Of a stretch of DNA of 64,000 bases, positions 49,372-56,980 are shown piece after piece. This DNA is from DASUBV01 sp036501025 (GTDB lineage Bacteria; Actinomycetota; Actinomycetes; Streptosporangiales; Streptosporangiaceae), in assembly GCA_036501025.1 (NCBI GenBank), contig DASYBB010000004.1, positions 14,161 to 78,160 of the forward strand, written 5' to 3'. The translations under genes and the position numbers were made by a program. Every line of letters begins with the position of its first letter. Position 1 is the first letter of the stretch. The notes under the pieces are model-generated. The model searched no databases. It saw only the letters and a list, made by a program, of their open reading frames with translations, and was not told the DNA's origin.

Positions 49372-50541
49372 ATGGACACCAGAACCACGATCAGCACGTT
49401 CACCGAGTTCTTCCGCGACCGCGGGCATCAGCTGATCGAGGGCAGCTCGCTGGTCCCGCCCGACGGCGACCAGGTGATGTTCACGTCCGCGGGCATGCAC
49501 CCTCTCACCAGCTACCTGGAGGGAGAGCCGCACCCGCTCGGGCGGCGGCTGGCCGGCGTCCAGCGCTGCCTGCGCACCACCGACCTGGACGAAGTCGGCG
49601 ACGACAGCCACCTCACGGCGTTCCAGATGCTCGGGTCCTGGTCCCTCGGTGACTACGGCGGCCCGCAGAGCCTGCGCTGGGGCCTGGAGCTGCTCCGCGA
49701 CGGCTTCGGGCTGCCAGCCGACCGGCTGCACGCGACCGTGTTCGGCGGGGACGGGCAGGTCGGGCCGGACACCGGGGCGCTGGAGACCTGGGGCGAGCTG
49801 GGCCTGCCTGTCGAGCTGACCGTCGAGGACAACTGGTGGTCCAACGGGCCGACCGGGCCGTGCGGGCCGGACTCAGGGATCTTCGCGTGGACCGGCGACG
49901 GGCCGCCGTCGGGCACCCCGATGACCGACGACCGCTGGCTGGAGCTGTGGAACCACGTCACCATGCGGTACCGGCGGCGGGCGGACGGCAGCCTGGTGCC
50001 GCTGCCCCAGCTGAGCGTGGACACCGGCATGGGCCTGGAGCGGCTGATGATGGTGTCGCACGGTGCCCGGTCGGTCTACGAGACCGACGTGTTCCGCGCG
50101 TGGCTGGCCGTGCTGCCCGGGCTGTGGCAGCCGGAGACCCGGTCGCTGCGCATCATCACCGACCACCTCCGCTCCGCGATCGTGGTGATCGGCGACGGCG
50201 TCTGGCCCTCCACCAGCGGACGCGGCTACGTGCTCCGGCGGCTGCTGCGCCGCGTGCTCACCGAGCTGTGGCGCGGCGACGGGACACGAACCCTGGCCGA
50301 CCTGCCGGACGCGCTGGTGCGGGACACGCTGGACCGGTTCGGGCAGTCCGTGCCGCCGGGGCTCGTCCGGGACGTGCTGCTGGCCGAGGAGCGCAAGTTC
50401 AGCGGGCTGCTGTCGCGCGGGCGGGCGCTGCTGGAGCGGCTCTACCCGGACGGGCGGCTGACCGAGGAGGACTACGCGTACCTGCACGCCACCCACGGGC
50501 TGCCGCGCGAGCTGGTGGCCGAGCTGGCGAGCCAGCTGTAG
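49372..50541 (+). CDS. Stand-alone alanyl-tRNA synthetase paralogue (catalytic core only)
   Basis: 389 residues from ATG 49372 (GAGG 7 nt upstream). It contains the class II AlaRS catalytic core: MFTSAGMHPLTSYLEGE, VQRCLRTTDLDEVGDDSHLT, FQMLGSWSLGDYGG, WWSNGPTGPCGPDSGIFAW, WNHVTMRYRRRADG, LSVDTGMGLERLMMV and then the tRNA-recognition helix ITDHLRSAIVVIGDGVWPST and GRGYVLRRLLRRVL. The editing and C-Ala domains of the ~890-residue housekeeping enzyme are absent. It could be a resistance duplicate, make Ala-tRNA for a biosynthetic transferase, or act on another substrate. Confidence 0.9.
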   Translation: MDTRTTISTFTEFFRDRGHQLIEGSSLVPPDGDQVMFTSAGMHPLTSYLEGEPHPLGRRLAGVQRCLRTTDLDEVGDDSHLTAFQMLGSWSLGDYGGPQSLRWGLELLRDGFGLPADRLHATVFGGDGQVGPDTGALETWGELGLPVELTVEDNWWSNGPTGPCGPDSGIFAWTGDGPPSGTPMTDDRWLELWNHVTMRYRRRADGSLVPLPQLSVDTGMGLERLMMVSHGARSVYETDVFRAWLAVLPGLWQPETRSLRIITDHLRSAIVVIGDGVWPSTSGRGYVLRRLLRRVLTELWRGDGTRTLADLPDALVRDTLDRFGQSVPPGLVRDVLLAEERKFSGLLSRGRALLERLYPDGRLTEEDYAYLHATHGLPRELVAELASQL

Positions 50542-50552
50542 GCGCCGGGATC

Positions 50553-51010
50553 TCAGCCGACGCGGCAGATTTGGTACTCGATGCGGTGGTCGCCGGCCAG
50601 GCGGCCCTCGCCGACGAAGAGGCTCTCGGTGAGCCACCGGTAGCGGGGGTCGCCGGTCTCGAACCTCGCCGCCATGCGCATGTACTGGTCATCGAACGCC
50701 GTGGCCGTGCCATCGCGCAGGGCGGCGAGGAACAGGTCGCTGGCCCGGATGAGGGCAGTGTCATAGCTGAGCAGGATGACCGCCCCGTCGGCGGTGGCGA
50801 GGGTGACGCGGAGGTCCGGGCGGCGGATGCCGTCAGTGCCCAGGCGCATCCAGTCGGCGCCGGGCGCCGCCAGGCGGGCGTCGATGCGGGGACCGCGAGC
50901 GCGACGGTGGTGACCGGCCAGCACAGCCGGTCGCCTGCCGGGCCGCCGGCCGTCGGTCCCCACGGGCCGTCGATGGTCTCGGCGTACGTCATCTCGGGTT
51001 CAAGGTGCAT
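50553..51010 (-). CDS. DUF3237-family protein, frameshifted
   Basis: ATG 51010 (GGGAGGG upstream) opens MHLEPEMTYAETIDGPWGPT and VTTVAL in one frame; the continuation GPRIDARLAAPGADWMRLGT, DGAVILLSYDTALIRASDLF and EYQICRVG lies in another. Joining them across about 50895 gives a complete ~150-residue DUF3237 protein with all parts in the expected order; one base is missing. DUF3237 proteins are small beta-barrels of unknown role. Divergent from an HxlR regulator that probably controls it. Confidence 0.75.
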
Positions 51011-51024
51011 GATCCCTCCCGCGC

Positions 51025-51110
51025 GTGCTTCGATTTTAGAACCATCGTAGCAAGTGGTTCGGAATGAGAAGCACCGCCGCCACCGTACAATGCTGCGGAA
51101 TGAGAAGCAC
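51025..51110 (+). promoter_or_regulatory. Repeats at the HxlR/DUF3237 divergent promoter
   Basis: CGGAATGAGAAGCAC occurs at 51060-51074 and again at 51096-51110; an inverted partial copy, GTGCTTC, is at 51025-51031. TACAAT (51086-51091) is a good -10 element and the ATG at 51100 would then be leaderless. GAACC/GGTTC (51039-51043, 51056-51060) are further inverted arms. These look like HxlR operators. Confidence 0.6.
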
Positions 51111-51456
51111 GAGCACGCCCCGGCCCGGTCGGCCGGTCCGGGGCTCGACCACCGGGCGGCCGATGATCGCCGCCCTGGACCTGCTCGGCCAGCGCTGGAC
51201 CCTGCGGGTCATCTGGGAGCTGCAGCAGTGCCCGGCCGGGTTCCGGGAGCTGCGCCGCCGGACCGACGACATGTCCTCCAGCGTCCTGGCTGCGCGCCTG
51301 CGGCAGCTCCGCGCGGCCGGCATCGTCGCCCCCGACGCCGCCGGCGTCTACCACCTCACCGACCTCGGCGTGGGCCTCGGCCCGGCGCTCGAGCCCCTGC
51401 GGGCCTGGGCGCAGGACTGGGCCGCCGCGACGCCGCCGGGCGACGATCTCAGCTGA
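51100..51456 (+). CDS. HxlR-family winged-helix regulator
   Basis: 118 residues from ATG 51100; an in-frame ATG at 51064 would add twelve. The family pattern is clear: MIAALDLLGQRWTLRVIWEL, CPAGFRELRRRTDDMSSSVL, RLRQLRAAGIVAPDAAGVYH and LTDLGVGLGPALEPLRAWAQ. HxlR proteins respond to electrophiles, oxidants or xenobiotics and commonly control the adjacent oxidoreductase. Single Cys in QQCPAG is at the position often used for sensing. Confidence 0.88.
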   Translation: MRSTSTPRPGRPVRGSTTGRPMIAALDLLGQRWTLRVIWELQQCPAGFRELRRRTDDMSSSVLAARLRQLRAAGIVAPDAAGVYHLTDLGVGLGPALEPLRAWAQDWAAATPPGDDLS

Positions 51457-51748
51457 TCCGCACCCGCCTGCCCGGCACCGGGCCGAACCGGCGAGCATGC
51501 GCTGCGGGCGGGCACCGGGCCGGCCGCCCGGCGCCCGCGCAGCTCCGCAGGGGCCAGCCTGATCCTGCCGCGCCGGCCGCGCGGAGCGGGCTAGCTGGCG
51601 GGCGCGTAGAACGCGCAGCGCTTCCCGGCCGCCCATGGCCTCTCCCCCGGTCACCCAGCGGGACCCGCCGAGGCCCGCGACTCATTTCCGGAAAAGATAA
51701 GCCGGCGGCGCTGCCATCCTGCTTCCAGCCGCCTTTCACCGCCGCCGG

Positions 51749-52678
51749 TCAGGTGGCAGCGGGAGCGACGCTGATGACGAACTTGCCGGGGGCGCGGCGC
51801 GGGCGCTTGCCGTTGAACGCCTCCGCCAGGGCGGGCAGCTCCAGCGTGTCCGCGACGAGGGGGCGCAGCTGGCCGGCGTCGATCAGCCCGGCCAGTTCGC
51901 GGAGCTGGGCGCCGTCGGGCTCGACGATGAAGAACACGCCGGTCGTGTCCGGGCCGCCGGGATGGCTGTCGCCGGGCGCCTCGGCGATCCCGACCAGGGT
52001 GCCACCGGGGCGCAGGACCGCCCAGGACCGGGCCATGACCTCGCCGCCGACCGGGTCGATGATGAGGTCGACGTCGCTGACCTGGTCTTCGAACCGGGTG
52101 GTGTAGTCGATGACCCGGCTGGCGCCGAGGCCCGCGACGAAGTCCGCGTCGCGGGCGGAGGCCGTGGCGGTCACCGCCGCGCCGGCCGCGGCGGCCAGCT
52201 GGACCGCGTAGCCGCCCACCCCGCCGGCCCCGCCATGAACCAGTACATGCTGGCCGGCCTGCACGTGGCCGTGGGTGTGCAGGGCCTGCCAGGCGGTGAG
52301 CCCGCCGAGCGGCACGGCGGCGGCCTCCCCGTAGCTGACGGTGGCGGGCCTGGCGGCCACGTCGGCGGCCGGCACCGTCACGTACTCGGCGGCGGCACCG
52401 GGCCGGTCGAAGCCGATCAGCGCGTAGACCGCGTCCCCGGCCTGCCAGCCGGCCACCGCGGCGCCGGCGGCGGTCACGGTCCCCGACAGGTCGTGGCACG
52501 GGATGGCGGGATACGCCTCCGGGTATTCGAGCTCTCCCGAGGTCACCGCGGTGGCCCGCACCTGCACCAGCAGTTCGCCCGGCCCGGGCTCCGGGACCGG
52601 GATGGCCTGGTACGCGAGGCTGGCCGGGTCGGCGCTCGAGGCCAGCATGGCGTGCATCTCGCGGACGGCGTGAGTCAT
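51749..52678 (-). CDS. MDR-family NADP-dependent oxidoreductase (quinone oxidoreductase-like)
   Basis: 309 residues from ATG 52678 behind AGGGGAG. Zinc-less medium-chain dehydrogenase: VPEPGPGELLVQVRATAVTS, IPCHDLSGTVTAAGAAVAGW, GEAAAVPLGGLTAWQALHTH, and the NADP motif GQHVLVHGGAGGVGGYAVQL. C-terminal GTLVGIAEAPGDSHPGG and APGKFVISVAP complete the fold. Such enzymes reduce quinones or enones. No coupled partner; the 290-bp space before it (51457-51748) shows no feature. Confidence 0.92.
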   Translation of the reverse strand: MTHAVREMHAMLASSADPASLAYQAIPVPEPGPGELLVQVRATAVTSGELEYPEAYPAIPCHDLSGTVTAAGAAVAGWQAGDAVYALIGFDRPGAAAEYVTVPAADVAARPATVSYGEAAAVPLGGLTAWQALHTHGHVQAGQHVLVHGGAGGVGGYAVQLAAAAGAAVTATASARDADFVAGLGASRVIDYTTRFEDQVSDVDLIIDPVGGEVMARSWAVLRPGGTLVGIAEAPGDSHPGGPDTTGVFFIVEPDGAQLRELAGLIDAGQLRPLVADTLELPALAEAFNGKRPRRAPGKFVISVAPAAT

Positions 52679-52762
52679 ACAAGCTCCCCTGTTGGCTGCA
52701 GTTCTGTCTCGTCGACGGGACGGCCGTGGCGCTGTCCGCCACCGCGCGCCCGCCGCGGTGCG

Positions 52763-53239
52763 TCAGGCCGGGTACTGGTCGTGCCGAGCCCACATCGCGA
52801 TCCGCTCCGCATCGGTGAGCGCACGTCCGGACGAGCGGATCTCGTCGAGCTCCCGGAAGTAGTCTTCCCGGGGCCGGCCGGGCGCGAACAGGATGAGCAT
52901 CCGGGCCGGCGCGCCGCTCTCGTTGGAGAAGGCGTGAATCCCGCCCTGCGGAACGTAGAGGAAGTCGCCCTTCTCCGCGTCGATCCAGGTTTCTCCGTTG
53001 AAGAGCCGAACCGTGCCCTCCATGACATAGAAGGACTCGGAGAAGGTCTTGTGGAAATGCGGATCGGCACCGCCGCGCGTGCCGGTCATGTTCCACTCGA
53101 ACAGGCCGTACTGGCCGCCGGTCACCGCGCCCGGGGCGGTGAACCGGACATGAGTGCCGGACGGGTACGTCACCGAGGGCGCGCCCCCGGCTGACCGGTA
53201 GCGCGCGCTGACCGCACCGACATCCTCGCTGTATGACAC
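52763..53239 (-). CDS. Cupin-domain protein
   Basis: 158 residues from GTG 53239 behind GGGAGG. The double-motif cupin core is GGADPHFHKTFSESFYVMEG (G(X)5HXH(X)3-4E(X)6G) followed by EKGDFLYVPQGGIHAFSNES (second motif with His). Metal ligands are therefore present. Substrate unknown; many similar actinomycete cupins sit near oxidoreductases and act as small dioxygenases or isomerases. Confidence 0.9.
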   Translation of the reverse strand: MSYSEDVGAVSARYRSAGGAPSVTYPSGTHVRFTAPGAVTGGQYGLFEWNMTGTRGGADPHFHKTFSESFYVMEGTVRLFNGETWIDAEKGDFLYVPQGGIHAFSNESGAPARMLILFAPGRPREDYFRELDEIRSSGRALTDAERIAMWARHDQYPA

Positions 53240-53294
53240 GGCCGATCCTCCCGCAGGCGCTTCTTGAGGTGATGACGGCCGGAACCGATGAGGC

Positions 53295-53747
53295 TCAGAC
53301 GGCCGTCGCGGCGACGAGCGCCAGCACGAACGCCACGATAATGATGGCCACGCGCGCGTAGTGCAAGCGGTCCCAGCGCTGCTGCTGCTCACGCCAGTCG
53401 GCGGGGTGCTTGTCGGCCGTCCAGGTGGCGGAGCGGTTGGCGATCGGCACGAGCAGCGCGATCGACATGACCACGCTCACGGCCAGCAGCGCGCCGGCCG
53501 CGACGGCCGCGCCGGCCGCCGGCCTGCCCCAGGTCGCTCCGGCCAGGACGGCCGTGAGGATCAGCGACCCGAAGTACCAGAACGGCATCACGCGGCCGAG
53601 GACGCGCGCGCCGTCGGCTCGGGCCTCGAGCGACTGCCCGGCGGGCAGTCGCAGCAGGATCGGGTTGACGAAGACCGCGACGGCGAACTCGACGCCGACC
53701 ATGGTGCCGACGACGGTCGCGGTGACGACAGCGAGTGTGGTGAGCAT
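53295..53747 (-). CDS. DUF1772-family membrane protein (anthrone oxygenase-like)
   Basis: 150 residues from ATG 53747 behind CCGGAGGAA. Four membrane helices: LTTLAVVTATVVGTMVGVEF with the EFAVAVFVNPIL motif, MPFWYFGSLILTAVLAGATW, AAGALLAVSVVMSIALLVPI and YARVAIIIVAFVLALVAATA. The NRSATWTADKHPADWREQQQ loop is characteristic. DUF1772 includes cofactor-free anthrone oxygenases, but most members are uncharacterised. Divergent from a TetR gene with a long operator between. Confidence 0.88.
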   Translation of the reverse strand: MLTTLAVVTATVVGTMVGVEFAVAVFVNPILLRLPAGQSLEARADGARVLGRVMPFWYFGSLILTAVLAGATWGRPAAGAAVAAGALLAVSVVMSIALLVPIANRSATWTADKHPADWREQQQRWDRLHYARVAIIIVAFVLALVAATAV

Positions 53748-53759
53748 GACATTCCTCCG

Positions 53760-53792
53760 GTTAGCAGTGCTAGATTTTCTAGCGGTGCTAAC
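53760..53792. promoter_or_regulatory. 33-bp inverted repeat between DUF1772 and TetR genes
   Basis: GTTAGCAGTGCTAG (53760-53773) and CTAGCGGTGCTAAC (53779-53792) are inverted copies with 12 of 14 pairs matching, spaced 5 bp. The AT-rich centre lies 13-45 bp ahead of the DUF1772 start and 38-70 bp ahead of the TetR start, ideal for repression of both. Confidence 0.7.
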
Positions 53793-53829
53793 ATAGACGT
53801 AACCGGGACGGAGCGCAAGGGGAGGAATC

Positions 53830-54390
53830 ATGGCGGAGCCGGATGCCCGCGCACGGCGCACGGCGCAGCGCAGGCAGCAGATCCTCGACACGGCCCGGGT
53901 CGCGGCCGAGGCCGACGGCTGGGCCGCCGTCACCTCACGGCGTCTCGCCGACGCCATCGGCTACACCCAGCCCGTGCTCTACTCGCATTTCCCGGGCGGG
54001 AAGACCGAGATCATGCGCACGGTGGCCCTGGCCGGATTCGCCGAGCTGGCGGCAGCCACCCGGGCGGCCATGGGACGCAAGACCGGCGCCCGGGCCGTTG
54101 CGGCAGTGGCCGGCGCGTACCTGGACTTCGCGGCGGCGCATCCGTCGCTCTACGAGGCCATGTTCCAGCTGCCGATCGATGCGCGCTTCGCCCAGCACGA
54201 CGCCGAGGCCGAGCTGCGCTCCGGTTTCAACGCGCTGGCCGAAGCGCTCGGCGATGGCGACAACGGAACCGCGACAGAAGTGCTGTGGAGCTCCCTGCAT
54301 GGCATGAGCCTGCTCGAGAGCGCCGGGCGGATGCGCCCCGAGCACCGGCCGGACCGGATCGCCGAACTCGCGGCCCGCTTCAGCGGCTGA
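53830..54390 (+). CDS. TetR-family regulator
   Basis: 186 residues from ATG 53830 (GGGGAGGA upstream). Helix-turn-helix: ILDTARVAAEADGWAAVTSR and IGYTQPVLYSHFPGGKTEIM. The ligand domain contains YLDFAAAHPSLYEAMFQLPI and MSLLESAGRMRPEHRPDRIA, the WHG-type. Expected to repress the divergent DUF1772 gene and itself. Confidence 0.93.
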   Translation: MAEPDARARRTAQRRQQILDTARVAAEADGWAAVTSRRLADAIGYTQPVLYSHFPGGKTEIMRTVALAGFAELAAATRAAMGRKTGARAVAAVAGAYLDFAAAHPSLYEAMFQLPIDARFAQHDAEAELRSGFNALAEALGDGDNGTATEVLWSSLHGMSLLESAGRMRPEHRPDRIAELAARFSG

Positions 54391-54407
54391 CCACCGCGGC
54401 CCCGAGT

Positions 54408-54870
54408 TCAGCCGCGCAGCGCGTAGACGATTTCTGCCGAGACGCCGCGCAGCGCGCGCGAGTTTCGAGGGCCAGCGGGGTGGCCGGGTCGAGCGACTCG
54501 GTCAGCCGCAGCCCGGACCCGGTCATGAACGGCAGCACGACAGCTCCAGCTTGTCCACCGCGCCCAGCGCGCGGAAGGTCTCGATCGTGCTCGGCCCGCC
54601 GACCAGGTGAACATCACCGCCGGAGCTGGCGGCCCGCAATTGCTCCAGCAGCCGGGCGGGATCGCTGTCGATGATGACGTCCTGCGGCGTGCCGGGCGCC
54701 CGGCGGGAGCCGAGCACGAAGACCTTCAGGTCCGGCCACGGCCAGCGATCTACGGTCAGCGCGGGCGCGAAGGTGGTGCGGCCGATCAGCACGGCTTCGC
54801 AACCGGCGATGAATTCCCGGACCCCGTGGCTGCCGGGGCCGTGCACGGGGTCGATCACGCAGGCGGCCAA
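54408..54870 (-). pseudogene. RibD-type dihydrofolate reductase-like gene, broken by two frameshifts
   Basis: Frame A (54870 to ~54543) carries FIAGCEAVLIGRTTFAPALT, DLKVFVLGSRRAPGTPQDVI, GGDVHLVGGPSTIETFRALG and DKLELS of the RibD C-terminal/DHFR family. The expected continuation VVLPFMTGSGLRLTESLDPA sits in a second frame (to ~54460), and the end ALRGVSAEIVYALRG in a third. Each step corresponds to one missing base. The N-terminal strand that normally opens the family (MxKLxxxxxxSLDG) is also missing, so a 5' truncation adds to the damage. Confidence 0.75.
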
Positions 54871-54876
54871 GGGCCG

Positions 54877-55157
54877 TCAGCGGCGCATTTCTCGCCTCAG
54901 CCGGGCCAGTTCGTCCTCGACATTCGGCGGGGCCGGGCGGAGCGGCCGGTCGCGCTCGCGCTTGGGCTCGCGGACCTCCCGGTAATGCCCGTTCCGCGAG
55001 ACCTGCCCGCGGCGAATGCCACCTCGATGCCGAGGACGATGGTACCGACAACGAGCGCGGCCATTGCGGCCCAGATAAGCAACCCGATTACCGAGGATAC
55101 AGCGAGCAGCGCGATCAGTACCCCGACCGCGATGGCCGCCAGCTTGAATCGGCGCAT
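54877..55157 (-). CDS. Small membrane protein with charged coiled-coil tail, frameshifted
   Basis: ATG 55157 opens MRRFKLAAIAVGVLIALLAV and two membrane helices (through LIWAAMAALVVGTIVLGIEV). The same frame then degenerates to Ser/Arg filler, whereas the next frame from ~54998 reads NGHYREVREPKRERDRPLRP followed by NVEDELARLRREMRR and a TGA at 54877. One missing base near 54995 would restore a ~93-residue two-helix protein with a basic/acidic cytosolic tail. Function unknown. Confidence 0.65.
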
Positions 55158-55322
55158 CGGCCGCTTCCTCTCTGAAAGGGCGATCTCAGCACAACCCAGT
55201 TTCCCCGGGTGCCAGAGCCCTCAGTGAGGGTATTGCCGGGGCCGGCCGCCGTGCGGGCGATCCGGCGGAAGGCTCAGGTGAGCTGCTAGCCGCTGAAGCC
55301 GCCAGCCTGGCCAGATCTAGAG

Positions 55323-55346
55323 TTAGATTCTAAAATTGGTTTCCAA
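55323..55346 (+). promoter_or_regulatory. Palindromes in AT-rich region before MFS gene
   Basis: TTAGA-T-TCTAA (55323-55333) and TTGG-TTT-CCAA (55336-55346) lie next to each other in the only AT-rich patch of the 258-bp gap ahead of the DHA2 transporter. MarR- or TetR-type repressors bind comparable sites, but no regulator gene is adjacent. Confidence 0.5.
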
Positions 55347-55415
55347 GGATCAAGGCCATGGCTCAGCGGCCCGGGTGCTTCGGCCGGGCCAGCCCGGAGG
55401 CCGGAGGCCGCGGCG

Positions 55416-56954
55416 ATGACGCTGCGGCGCGCGGCCGTGGAGGTGGTGGACGTGGCGCGCTGGGAGCCCCGCCAGGAGCTGGTCGTGGCGGTGTCCTACG
55501 TGGTCGGCCTCTACATGTCGGCCGTGGACAGCACGATCATCTACACGGCGCTGCCGTCGCTGGCGCGGGACTTCCGCGAGCCGCTGGCCGCCGCGCAGTG
55601 GGTGACGCTCAGCTACCTGCTCAGCCTGGCGGTGCTCGTCCCGTCGTCCGGGTGGATCGGCGACCGGTTCGGCACGCGGCGCACCTACCTGCTGGCCCTG
55701 GTCCTGTTCACCGGCGCGTCCGCCGCGTGCGGCCTGTCCGGGTCGCTGACCGAGCTGGTCATCTTCCGGGTCATCCAGGGCGCCGGCGGCGGACTCATCG
55801 TCCCGGTGGGCCAGGCCATGCTGTTCCGGACGTTCCCGCCCGAGCGGCGCGCCAGGGCCGCGGGCATGGTGGCGCTCGGTTCCACCCTCGGCCCGGCCAC
55901 CGGCCCGGTGCTCGGCGGGGTGCTGACCACCGAGCTGTCGTGGCGGTGGTGCTTCTTCGTCAACGTCCCGCTCGGTGCCGCCGTCCTGGTCATCGGGCTG
56001 CTGTTCCTCGGCGAGCACCGCGAGCCCGCCGCCGGCCGCCTGGACATCCCCGGGTTCCTGCTCGCCGGCTCGGGCCTGGCCCTGTTCCTGTACGCGGTCA
56101 GCGAGTCATCGGAGCTGGGCTGGTCCAGCCCGGTCATCATCGCCACCGGCCTGGCCGGGCTGGGCGCCCTGGCCGGCCTGGTGGCCGTCGAGCTCCGGTC
56201 TCGCGCGCCGATGCTCAACCTGCGGCTGCTGGGCAACCGCATCTTCCGCACCGGGTGCCTGGTCTCGCTGTGCAGCCTGGGCGCCTACAGCGCCTACCTG
56301 TTCATCATGCCCGAGTTCCTGCAGCAGGCCCGCGGCGCGTCAGCGCTCAGCTCCGGGCTCACCACGCTGCCCGGCGCGGTCGGGCTCTGGCTCAACGCCC
56401 AGCTCGCCGCCCGCGCCTACCACCGGGTCGGCCCCCGGCGCATGGCCGTCGCCGGGCTCGCGGGCATCACCGTCATCTTCTGCCTGCTCGGGCTGATCAC
56501 GACCGTGGGCACCAGCACCTGGCTGATCCGCGCCCTGGCGTTCTGCAGCGGCTCCGGCATCGCCTGGTGCAACATCGCCGTCCAGACCTCGTCGTTCGCC
56601 ACCATCTCCTCCGCCGACACCGGCCGCGCCTCAGCCCTGTTCAACACCCAGACCCGGGTCGCCGGCGGCCTCGGCGTCGCCGTGCTCGTCACCATCATCG
56701 CCGCGTCTTACCGCACCGGCACGATGGTCGCGGGCGCCGGGCTGGTGACCGCGTTCCACCACGCCTTCCTGACCGCGGCCGGAGTCACGGTCGCCGCGGG
56801 CCTGGTCGCCCTGCGGATCCGTGACGCCGACGCCGCCGCCACCATGCGCCGGCCCGCGCGCCAGCCGGCCGGCCCGGCACCCGCGGCCGCCCCGGCCGCC
56901 CCGGCCGAGCCGCCCGAGCCGCCCGAGCCCGGAGGCGCCGCGGAACCGGCCTGA
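55416..56954 (+). CDS. MFS multidrug transporter, DHA2 (EmrB/QacA) family
   Basis: 512 residues from ATG 55416 behind GGAGG. Fourteen helices with the DHA2 signatures: YVVGLYMSAVDSTIIYTALP (motif D1), SSGWIGDRFGTRRTYLLALV (motif A), RVIQGAGGGLIVPVGQAMLF (motif B) and LGSTLGPATGPVLGGVL (motif C). The C-terminus is a Pro/Glu/Ala tail (AEPPEPPEPGG). Exports hydrophobic drugs or metabolites by proton antiport. Confidence 0.94.
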   Translation: MTLRRAAVEVVDVARWEPRQELVVAVSYVVGLYMSAVDSTIIYTALPSLARDFREPLAAAQWVTLSYLLSLAVLVPSSGWIGDRFGTRRTYLLALVLFTGASAACGLSGSLTELVIFRVIQGAGGGLIVPVGQAMLFRTFPPERRARAAGMVALGSTLGPATGPVLGGVLTTELSWRWCFFVNVPLGAAVLVIGLLFLGEHREPAAGRLDIPGFLLAGSGLALFLYAVSESSELGWSSPVIIATGLAGLGALAGLVAVELRSRAPMLNLRLLGNRIFRTGCLVSLCSLGAYSAYLFIMPEFLQQARGASALSSGLTTLPGAVGLWLNAQLAARAYHRVGPRRMAVAGLAGITVIFCLLGLITTVGTSTWLIRALAFCSGSGIAWCNIAVQTSSFATISSADTGRASALFNTQTRVAGGLGVAVLVTIIAASYRTGTMVAGAGLVTAFHHAFLTAAGVTVAAGLVALRIRDADAAATMRRPARQPAGPAPAAAPAAPAEPPEPPEPGGAAEPA

Positions 56955-56980
56955 CGGGCCTGTCGCCGCGGACCGTGCGC

